A stretch of DNA of 64,000 nt, taken from the NCBI GenBank assembly GCA_916613615.1, contig OU744737.1, forward strand, positions 5,476,001 to 5,540,000. Direction: 5' to 3'. Under the pieces are notes generated by a model, which was not told the origin of the DNA, did not search any database, and saw only the letters and a program-made list of their open reading frames with translations. This document shows, one piece after another, positions 24,081 to 34,500 of this stretch. The position numbers were made by a program, and so were the translations under genes. This stretch comes from Steromphala cineraria (lineage: Eukaryota > Mollusca > Gastropoda > Trochida > Trochidae). How positions within the stretch are numbered: position 1 is the first letter of the stretch; every line of letters begins with the position of its first letter.

Positions 24081-25651
24081 CGTTCTGAGGACGTCGTGAC
24101 AACGTAACCGTAGCGATATGTTGAATATTCTTTATCTTTGCGTGTTTTCCTTGATAGACAATATTTCATTGTATTTATAATCGAATGGAGAGATCAAGCA
24201 AGCTAAGCTTACAAAACATAAGTGATGTAACTATACTAACTATCATTTCGGACTCTAATTGAATGAGAATATGTCATTACTGTTCTTACGACTGAAATAT
24301 TTTGTATTTCATTAATCAAAGTTTTATCGGATTTCTGGGTTTAAAGAAAACAAAATGAGACATGTAGGCCTACATCTTTAACTGTATGTCAAATGATTTA
24401 CGACTACACTTTTGGAAATGCATTAAGTTAGGCCTAAGACTTGAAGTGAGAATGCATGGTTGTGGGCTAACTAACTATTCGAGACAAGGAAGTACCCGAT
24501 AAACTAAAAATTGTTGCAACTGAAATAGGAAAGATTTATATTTATTAACTATTTTCCCGGCGTTTATAAATATATTGCGATTGGTGGTTGCCTTGCAAAA
24601 CTGAGACCATGAGAGCAACTCCGTGAGTTGTGTGGGGTCCCATTCTTATGACCAACTTTATAAACAGTGTCATTTGATCAGGTAGTATCGAGTGTCGAAA
24701 GAAACTCACATTTTAAAGCTAAGCGACTTTTTATAGTAGGCCTAACAATAAGAAGGTTTGATTTGCTATTGTGATCGAAAACCGGACAATGACGCGAGTC
24801 AATTAGTCAAACTTAATATTTTTAAAACTTATCGAAAACAATCAGAATGGCATTAAGGAGTTGATAGTGATCGATTAGTTATATAACTAATCTATTTAAA
24901 TTTGTGAATTTATGACTATAATAATATAATATGTGACTGTTTTCAGATTTTCAATTAAAACAGGTTTTTATCCCATGATTTGTGTGTTGGATTATTTGAT
25001 ATATAATGATTTTTATCATATACGTTTATATTAAATCAATAATTCGAATACTTATAAATATGTAATGAAAAATATAATTAATTATATATTCATCTTTCTT
25101 TTGTGATTACATAAATTTTGGTATAGTTTTCCTTCTGTAAACGTTATCAGGACGTTGTGAGGACGTTAGACATTACGTGACATTACAACGTTAAAGTTAC
25201 GTAAAAAGTACGTACAATCTATCGTTGTAACAACGTTGGGGAATGACGTTATATTTCACGTACTTAGTACGTCTCAGATACGTATCAAAATAACGTAAAC
25301 AAAATAAAGGGTTTCACTAGACCTTTGGGCAAATATAACTGTAAGTCCTCTCTCGTTTTAGTATTTCAAGGGTTAATGTGGATTTATTTTTCATATTTCT
25401 CAATAACTTTCCTTGATTTATGTGCTGTAAAAACTTCGTAATCAGGACGTTGTGAGGACGTTAGACTAGACGTCGCAATACTACATAATAGTTACGTAAT
25501 AAGTAGGCCCTACGTAGAACACAACGTCGGAACAACGTTGAGAAATTACGTTATGTTTTACGTCCGAAGTACGTACCAGCGACGTCCAAAAACTACGTTA
25601 CCAAAACACGACCTTCCTACAACGTCGTATCTACGTCCTGTGTTAGCTGGG

Positions 25652-26762
25652 CAGGAACATTAACCAGGAATGTTAAACAAGAACATTAACCAGGAATGTT
25701 ACACAGGAACATTAACCAGGAATGTAACACAGGAACAATAACCAGGAATGTTACACAGGAACATTAAGCAGGAATGTTACACAGGAACATTAAGCAGGAA
25801 TGTTACACAGGAACATTAAGCAGGAATGTTACACAGAAACATTAACCAGGAATGTAACACAGGAACATTAAGCAGGAATGTTACACAGGAACATTAAGCA
25901 GGAATGTTACACAGGAACATTAACCAGGAATATTAAACAAGAACAATAACCAGGAATGTTAAACAAGAACATTAAGCAGGAATGTTACACAAGAACATTA
26001 AGCAGGAATGTTAAACAAGAACATTAACCAGGAATGTTACACAGGAACATTAACCAGGAATGTTACACAGGAACATTAAGCAGGAATGTTACACAGGAAC
26101 ATTAAGCAGGAATGTTACACAGGAACATTAAGCAGGAATGTTACACAGGAACATTAAGCAGGAATGTTACACAGGAACATTAACCAGGAATATTAAACAA
26201 GAACAATAACCAGGAATGTTAAACAAGAACATTAAGCAGGAATGTTACACAAGAACATTAAGCAGGAATGTTAAACAAGAACATTAACCAGGAATGTTAC
26301 ACAGGAACATTAACCAGGAATGTTAAACAGGAACATTAAGCAGGAATGTTACACAGGAACATTAACCAGGAATGTTACACAAGAACATTAAGCAGGAATG
26401 TTACACATGAACATTAACCAGGAATGTAACACAGGAACATTAACCAGGAATGTTACACAAGAACATTAAGCAGGAATGTTACACAAGAACATTAAGCAGG
26501 AATGTTACACATGAACATTAACCAGGAATGTAACACAGGAACATTAACCAGGAATGTTACACAAGAACATTAAGCAGGAATGTTACACAAGAACATTAAG
26601 CAGGAATGTTACACAGGAACATTAACCAGGAATGTTACACAAGAACATTAAGCAGGAATGTTACACAGGAACATTAAGCAGGAATGTAACACAGGAACAT
26701 TAACCAGGAATGTTACACATGAACATTAAGCAGGAATGTAAAACAGGAACATTAAGCAGGAG
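25652..26762 (+). repeat. 26-bp satellite, right block (about 43 units)
   Basis: Same unit and variants as the main array. A run containing the variant GGAATATTAAACAAG occurs near 25927 and again near 26187, 260 bp (10 units) later, showing recent multi-unit duplication. The block ends with GCAGGAGTCTTTGG, about 85 bp before the EB exon at 26846. Confidence 0.95.
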
Positions 26763-26845
26763 TCTTTGGATTTGGTATCCAATAGCTTACAGTTATTTTT
26801 ATATAGAATGCATAAACTATGTAAAACAAATTAAGGTTGTCTTAC

Positions 26846-26977
26846 TTTTACAAGCCGACCCATTCAGTACCGGCTTGTATCCCTCTTGACACTGACAGCT
26901 GCCCGTTATACAGCCCACTCCTTGTCCTTCGCATACCTGTCTCGAGCTGCAGGGGGACCCCAGTCCTGCTTTCTCTA
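26846..26977 (-). CDS. EB/EGF-like module exon (first seen)
   Basis: This is a 132-nt exon with acceptor TTTATCGACAG and donor GTAAGACAAC, phase 1 at both ends. It encodes EKAGLGSPCSSRQVCEGQG, then VGCITGSCQCQEGYKP and NGSACK, a six-cysteine EB/EGF-like module with the CxCxxGY core. Length and phase equal those of 821-952, which supports exon duplication within one gene. It is the most upstream exon of this gene I can identify; the signal-peptide exon and any earlier modules are not visible between here and the plus-strand gene at 31440. Such modules usually sit in the extracellular part of secreted or receptor proteins. Confidence 0.72.
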
Positions 26978-28076
26978 CTGTCGATAAATAGAGGATACTT
27001 AATGCTGTTTTCTAAATACAAGGTTTATTTGATCGAGTGTCGTGGGTAAAGTTGATATTTCACGAGTGGTGCAAATGGAGATTATTCGAAAACGAAATGT
27101 GTCAAGGAGTTATAAGTTTTGTATGACCGGAGCGATAGCGATGGTATTTATAAATGTGCATGGTTTTTGTTAATTCTGGCAAAAAATTGCCAGAGGAAAT
27201 GCGTCATTTGACTTACGAAGCTACTGTAAAGCCTGCATTGTTAGTTATAGTATCATGACACAGTTATAAACATTACAGCTAGTTTAAAAGAGATTGGTTT
27301 CGTTTTAATGGGAACAAAAGACGTAATTGACATAAACAGTAGCCCTAGATTATTATCTTTTTAATTCATAGAGCTGATTTGAGTTCTCTTCCCGCTTCGG
27401 GAACAAAGAATGTAACAAGCATGAACTTGAGAGCGAAAATTAAACTCTCTGGTCTATTCTCTTTTGAGCTTCACAAAACTTACCACAAAGAGTAAACAAA
27501 CCATATCTTGAAATCTTCTCAATATTTTCCTGTTGCAATATACACATATTGTAGCTCCTTTCCAAAATTAGGATCTTCGTTATTTAAAGATTTAACAGTT
27601 AATTTCAAATCTTAACAATATAGTTCAAAATCACTTAAGCTTTGCTTAGCTCAGAGGCTGTTTCTGCGAATAAAACTATATCATCGGCATTGAGTAGTGA
27701 AGCAATTGAAGCTAGTGAAATGTTGTAAAGCATGTTAACGTGTGTCATGATATTCGAAATGAAACCCTTGACAATACCATTATACCTGCCGTGAAGATAC
27801 AACACTTTTCTCCAATTAAGTCAGCAGGAAGTTTTTCACCATCTTTCCTGGACAGACAGAAGCACATTCCCGAGGTTCTAAAGTCTTTCGTGAAGCCTTC
27901 GCTGCCATGTCTTTCCTCCACATAGGTGAAACCGAGGCTCTGTTCAAGAAGTGTACATCTACATGAACAGCTTATCAGAGACTTGGTCCTCGTCCTCTGA
28001 CACACCAAATAGTCCTGATGACTCGGCAGGACTAAACAGTGAGCCGTTAAAATTACCAACGCCATTCTTAATAGTT

Positions 28077-28160
28077 AATAATAATAATAATAATAATAAG
28101 TCTTCTTATATGGCGCCAATAATCCAATCAACTTGTGGTTGCTCTAGGCGCTACATTAGA
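28077..28160. repeat. (AAT)n run with adjoining SINE S1-like tail
   Basis: About seven AAT triplets followed by ATGGCGCCAATA and TTGTGGTTGCTCTAGGCGCT, matching the tail end of SINE S1 (TTGTGGTTGCTCAAGGCGCT at 51812). A similar fragment is at 48285-48352. Confidence 0.7.
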
Positions 28161-28552
28161 TAAAAGTCAAACTGAGTGATACTTCCTGAACAGGAATGTC
28201 TTTATCTGGGTTTGAAAGGAAGTGAGGGAAGGACAGTTCTATATGGAGAGAGGCAGTGATGTGGCGGCAGTGAAAGCGAATCGTCTGTGTCCGAAGGATT
28301 TTAGTTCTGTATCGACAAGCTCATATGGGTTTTGTCAATCATTAATCAATGTTTCTCTATGACATCCTGCGTTGTAAGACATTTCATTTTCAAGATTTCG
28401 TTTTCCTTTCCTTTTGAATATTTAATGATAAAGATAAAGTATAGATATAAGAAAGGTTCATATAGATGTTCATAAATCATAATTACACTATGAAGGCCTT
28501 CTTTGTGAGACCTGTCATTCGTTTTCTAAAATCAATCGCCTCTCAGTAACAC

Positions 28553-28966
28553 TGTGTATAACCGTACACCGGAACTAGCGAGGTGTACGGTGGAGAAATG
28601 TTGCTAGCGAGGAGCCGAAATCGAAAGTTAGGTAATATTATAGTTCATATCTTTCAAATAATCAACATCATGTGGTTATTTTAGCACACATACTTAGTAA
28701 AATGTATGTGCTTGTCATTCTGTAACCAAGGGATAGTAACAATGACAGTTGCGAGTAATACTGTTGTTAGTAACATATTTGCTATTTCTGACTATGAACA
28801 GGATATGACATAAAATATCTATGTCTCGGAAAGCTATTGACATGATAATAACATAGAAAAAGTTGATGATGATTGCTTTTTAAGTGATCCCGTTTGCGAT
28901 CACGCTCCTCGCTAGCAACATTTCTCCGCCGTACACCTCGCTAGTTCCGGTGTACGGTTATACACA
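28553..28966. mobile_element. Foldback element with arms of about 60 bp
   Basis: The left arm starts TGTGTATAACCGTACACCGG and continues to GCTAGCGAGGAGC. The right arm is its near-perfect complement, ending CCGGTGTACGGTTATACACA. Each arm contains a secondary palindrome (CCGTACACC...GGTGTACGG), giving a cruciform-capable end. The 290-bp interior has no coding signal. Confidence 0.85.
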
Positions 28967-29828
28967 TTGAGTAATCAATCTACATATTTGTCTTGCTAAA
29001 TCCAAGGACTCACAATCACAAATTCTTGTGAGTGCCAACAGGTTTTAATGAGTCCTCCAATATGTAAGCAAATAGAACCACATTAAAAACTTTGCTTCCC
29101 AGAACTCGCATCTCATATTTTTATGAGTCCTTTCTAAATTGTATGAGTATTTGAAGCAGGAGGCGGGACAAAGGTATCACTGCCTTTCCTGTTAAATAAT
29201 CCATGGCAGAGAGATATTGGAAAGAAATAGAAAAGGCAGATCCGTTTCGGTGTCGTAAATCATACATTGCTGTCACTGTGATAAGTATTCTTTTTTTTAC
29301 TTTTCCTGTCCCTTTTTTTCTGTTCTTTATTCCGTGATGGAGATTAATTTTATACGCCCTACGGAAGGCCATTGACATGTTGACATATGATTTTTAGTGA
29401 TAGTGTTGATCTATTACCTTGGAATGTTACACCGGACAAACGAAAAAGACTAAATGAAGTTGAATGTCATTTAAAAAATAGAACTTTCACATTTTGAGGA
29501 GTTTAAAAAGATAAATCGTAGTTTATTGGCGTATGGTTCAGGAACGTGTTTATGTAGGCAGTTGTATCAACGAAAGGTATATTAGGTTAAATATCTTCTT
29601 TCCTTGTATCTCCTTATCACACTTCACATGCAGAGTTACTGCTCATTTCTTTAATGACAACTTATGACGGGTTTTTATGACAGATTCACTTTTGTAGTTT
29701 AACATAAAAAAAAATAATATGCATGTAAATGTAACGTTGTCGATATATGAGTTCGTATTTATAGCAAAGCCCAATATCTCATGAAATTCACTGAGTGTTT
29801 TTATCGTAAAACAATGAAACGTGTACTC

Positions 29829-30250
29829 GATACATTCGAGAGGGGTATTTTTTTGTGGAAACGAAATTCAGAAGGACTTTCCTATTAACAAATATATATG
29901 ATTTTTACATGATAATTTCACACTTAATTTCAAATATGTTTGTGAGGTTATGATGTTAGCTGTTCATGATTTAACAATTGGACAAAGAATAAAGTATATC
30001 GCTAAAAAAAAAAAACATTCGTGAAACGAAGCCTATCATCGAAGCAACGTTCGTATAATTCATTAGTACGACAACATATTGGTGTAACTGATAACTTTTA
30101 TCATTAATTATTTGTAAGAATTCTCCTCTTCTATCAATCAGGTAGTTATGTCTTAGTTTAGTTAAGTTCTTACCATAATACAATTGATTAATTCTCGCAA
30201 TGCTAACTTTCCAAGATGGCGGATGAAAGCCGATCGAGTGGTGCCTTTAA
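29829..30250. mobile_element. TTAA-type MITE, family B, copy 1
   Basis: It aligns over about 420 bp with 33033-33463 at an estimated 80-85% identity, including TGTGGAAACGAAATTCAG, TATATGATTTTTACATGATA and AGATGGCGGATGAAA. The right end GAGTGGTGCCTTTAA is the complement of copy 2's left end (TTAAAGGGACCATTCG). The left end is eroded. Confidence 0.7.
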
Positions 30251-31362
30251 CCCACAAGAATCTACTGAAATCATGGAAATGGTCAGCTTTGTTAAATGGA
30301 GGTATTAATCAGTAGAGTTCGAGTCGTGGAGTGAACCGTATAATAAAATGAAAATCCAAAACCTGGACCGGAATAAGGAAACACATACTGAAAGATAATA
30401 CTAATATTAATGAGGGTCCAAAATGCAAAAACTCAAATTTCGTGATTTTGTTATATAAAATTATCATTTCGATAAACATCCCGTAAAAACGTTATATCAT
30501 AATGATTACATTTGACTAATGACCGAAATTTTTTCTGAAAATGTGTCTAATTGAAAAACGTTTTGGAGAAAGAAGAAAATAAGAATTTTTAAATCATTAT
30601 ATACCAACGAAAATTCCAGAATTGTATGTCAAGTCACCTAGCTATCTCGTCTCTACATATGTAGATAAACTTACAAATTCATCCGAAATAGTTAACTCAA
30701 AGATATTTTATTAAGAAATGATGACAAATTCAAAATGATGATGATAATGATGATATTACATAGGAAATCTTTTACAGTTAAACACTTTGGTAGGCAGCTG
30801 TTTAAATAGACTTATATACCGTCTCTGAAAACTAATAATTCTCAAAAACAACTATTTTATTAAAGATAATAAAGGAGTCTCGGAGAATCGGTGTAGTACA
30901 CTGCAGATCTAGACTTGCTTTTTAAGGGCTTTGTTAGGTCCAAATAATATTAACTTCAGTCTGAATGTAAGACTACTGTTTAAAGTAAAAGTACACATGA
31001 GATAACTTAGTCTGTCATCCAAACCCTAAAGCAAAAAAAAATTAATTGATGACCAACCCAGTCTAGAAAGTTATAGCAAGTCTAGATCGATCAGCTAAAG
31101 CTTCTTCTGGGCTCAATTTTGTTTATTATACATGCATTGTCAAAAATGTTGTCAATATTGAAAAAAAATACTTCTGAGACTAAATGTAAGTCTAGGGATA
31201 ACTTTACTTCATACGAAAACGGACTACAAACACACATTTTTTTAACAATCGGACCTCTGTCTGTCTCTCATACCATCTCTTAAAGCCTTATTAGGAGAAG
31301 AGAGTAACAATGATGAAACCTTTCAAGTATATAGTGCATGACACACGAGTAACACTTTTGTG

Positions 31363-31380
31363 TATATATAGATATACACT
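31363..31380 (+). promoter_or_regulatory. TATA-like element of the Ig receptor gene
   Basis: TGTATATATAGATATACAC lies about 60-75 bp upstream of the ATG at 31440. That is a suitable distance for a TATA box with a short 5' UTR. The start site itself cannot be read from sequence. Confidence 0.4.
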
Positions 31381-31439
31381 TCAGGAAATGAGTACTTATG
31401 TTACTATTGTGACTGTACACGGATAGTCTACACATCACA

Positions 31440-31509
31440 ATGGCGGTGGAAGACATGCTTACTCTACTGTGGATTATATCTACAGTAACTGTACAGATCA
31501 CAGCGCGTG
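31440..31509 (+). CDS. Ig receptor exon 1: signal peptide
   Basis: ATG GCG GTG GAA GAC ATG, then a hydrophobic stretch LTLLWIISTVTVQITA, ending in phase 1 at donor GTAAGTTCC. I chose the first ATG; the internal ATG (residue 6) would also give a usable signal peptide. Confidence 0.78.
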
Positions 31510-34500
31510 GTAAGTTCCAGTTCATCAAATACTTGCTTGTGTAAAAGTGGGCATTTAACCCTCATAGTGCCATGGGATCACAAATGGTCCCTTCCTATCA
31601 ACTTCTCAGGCCCTACGATAACGCGGGACCTTTTGTATATCCCGGTAAATAAAATATATAAAAATATAAAAACACAATTGTTAGCATATTTTTGAAGACG
31701 AACCCTCAGTTTAGATATTTGATATATCTGAATAACACTGTAACACGTACGGTAAGTATGGGTATTTTCGCCTTGTTTAATATCAGCCCTCACCAATAAC
31801 AGCTTACAATCTTTGCTATCGGGATGTTTTCGGAGTCCCAAGCTTATAGAGCACGTACTTTAGAGAGTATTCCTAACCTTTGGAGAGATGTTAGTGAAAT
31901 AACCACAAGTCGTTACTCAAACCTGACAATTCATGCTGGTCTCTTTCTCACGAAATATTATACTTGTTTACCGACTTAAAACTATTGTGTGATAAAGTAT
32001 TGAGTATGTGCAGCTAGCATTTCACAACTTCATTATAAGGACATTCCGCATCTCTCTTGAACCAAGACGGACATACTGTCGAATAAATGTCGACTAAATG
32101 GGCAGAAGCATGGTTTGAGTCGTTATATATATTACTACTTATATGTACAGTTGTATATAGCGCCAATATTCAGCTCAGAGAAGCACGGAGTAGTTTTTTT
32201 AATCATAATTATATCCACATTTCCTCAAAATTGATGCCACATGCTCTACTTTTGTTCCAGGTTTTTATGACTTTTTAATGAAATAAATATACTGTAGACT
32301 TAGTAAATTAATTTAATGTAAGAGGAAAAGAGTGTTTTTACGCTGAAGAAAGTGAGATTTATCAATGATTTATATCGATTTCTTTAGAAAGAGTATTATC
32401 TAACATTTCTGAAGTTTCCGAAACGAGGCATTGATTGACAGCACATTGATTGAGGAAAATGAGTTTTAATAATTTATTTGTTTCAGAAATCCTATTCACG
32501 GTAATGGACAATGATGCACCGGAAAGGTTAACTGTGAATCACATTAAATTCGGATCGAATGTAACTCTGGCATGCCATTGTACAAACTGCTCGATAATAG
32601 AGTTCCTGAAAAATTCAGACGTGTATTATACAAGGTATTTCACTGGAAATACTTGCTACATAGACCGAAATCAGAGAGCCCTCAATGAGTGTCTACCTCA
32701 CTCTGCCCGATTATCAATTCAGGTATACACAAACGGTTCTCAATGGCACTGTCGAGGACAAAGAATCCAGGAGGAAGACAGATCAAGATCAAGTCAAGGT
32801 CGGCAGTTCATCATCGAACTAAAAAGTAAGTAATTTGGAGGGTAGGGGTGTCTTATAAAAGGTATCCTGTAGCATTTTTAAAATTATTATATTCATTTTA
32901 TGTTTCTAAATTTACTGCTTCCATTCTTTCCTTTTTACGTATCCGCTCATCCACGTCCTGGTATTATATCATTTTATCCCGATCATTAAATCAGTTTATG
33001 ATGCACTTAATGAATTCACTCAAATTTAATACTTAAAGGGACCATTCGAGCGGGGTATTTTTTGTGGAAACGAAATTCAGGAGGACTTTCCTGTTTACAA
33101 TTATATATGATTTTTACATGATAATTTCAGATTTAATTTTAAATATGTTTGTGAGGTTAGCATTTTAGTTGTTCAAGACTTAACAATTTGACAAAAATAG
33201 AGTATATCGCTCAAAAAATAAAAAACATCGTGAAATGAAGCCAATCATCGAAGCTACGATCGTGGAATGCATTACTACGACAAAAATGCTGTCGTAACTG
33301 ATAACTTTTATTATGAATTATTTGTAAATATGCTCCTCTCCTATCAATCAAGTAGAGATGTCTTAATTTTGTTAATGAATAAGCATATTACAGCACATTT
33401 GTTTTCTCGCAATGCTAACCTTTCAAAATGGCGGATGAAAACCGATCGAGTGGTGCCTTTATGTATTGATTTGTTGAATTAAAGAAAATCGATGATGATT
33501 CGTCGTTTCTTTGACTTTTTGTCTATTTTGGGTGTTGAATATTTGTGTTTACTTCACTAGTTATTTAATTTATAAACTGTCGCTAAACACTGACCACATT
33601 TTGTATACAAAAATACACATGAATAAGGAAATTGATTGATGAAATTTTAAACCCATATATCATGGAACATAATTCTGCTGATGCTTGTATCAACGATATT
33701 CAATACCAATGAGGTCCAAAATGTGCACTATCGGATTGGGATCCGCATTTTGCTCCAAGAACTGAATTGCCTGTCAGTGTATCAAATATTCCCGTCCGTG
33801 TAGGTCCTGTCAATGCCATCTCCATATTTGTACTGGATATTTAATCAATAGCAAACATGCTGTCCAGTGTATTGGGGATTGGCAATTCGGGTGCATCGTA
33901 CTTGTTTCACGTGGATAATAGTCAATCATACAAATATCATGATGTATCCTAAGATTTCAAATATTTATCTCTGAAGTGACCCTAGTTTATTTCATGACAG
34001 AGTTTTTGGTAATTTGGTTGCTTGAGTATTTCCATATTTATTATTTGTATATCTTTTGAAGTGAAACTCGTATAAAGAATCTGTGTGTTTTTAATTTTAC
34101 AGATGCCAAAGAGACTTCTACAGATTTAATGAAGACAACAACAACAACCACTGGTCAAATGACGAGCAGCCCAGGGATACCAGACCCGACAGAAAACAAC
34201 CAAAATACAATTATAACAATCGCTGTAGTTGTTTCTGTTCTTGTCGTGTTGTTGTTGGTTATCACTGTAATACTTTGTCTCAAGAAGAGGAAACAAGAAT
34301 TAGGTAAGTTTTTTTTTCTCAATGATTCATTTACGTTGATGTACCGGATCTTGCAATCTTTTAGAAATTGTTATACATACCTAGCTGCGTTTCTGATCTG
34401 AGAAGTGTTCTATGGGAGTCGGGCCAGGTGACCTTCGTTGTGACTCTTTGTCGTCAATTTACTTGTCCATCTAAATATAGAATTTAGCCGACAGTTTGCG

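Larger units (their letters stand above)
14323..25651. mobile_element. Large terminal-inverted-repeat element, copy 2 (11329 bp) with two nested insertions
   Basis: It is collinear with copy 1 from CCCAGCTAACA to TGTTAGCTGGG. Offsets to copy 1 are constant (6594, then 10546, then 11799), so no indels exist apart from insertions of 3952 bp (15441-19392) and 1253 bp (22156-23408). I found one base difference by eye (AAAATATTATTT at about 9523 versus AAAATGTTATTT at about 20069). Without the insertions it is 6124 bp, the same as copy 1. Confidence 0.85.
26978..31439. other. Intergenic or 5' intron region without a confident gene
   Basis: It holds a trinucleotide repeat with a short SINE tail at 28077-28160, a foldback element at 28553-28966 and a TTAA-type repeat at 29829-30250. 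A minus-strand open frame at 28065-27745 has C-x-C and scattered cysteines but not the six-cysteine pattern of the EB exons, so I do not call it. The rest shows nothing recognisable. Confidence 0.6.

Noticed and set aside
27745..28065. Minus-strand 106-codon frame as a fourth EB module or first exon of the EB gene
   Set aside because: It has CFC and a signal-like start (MALVILTAHCLVLPS), but the six-cysteine spacing is absent and no phase-1 acceptor fits.
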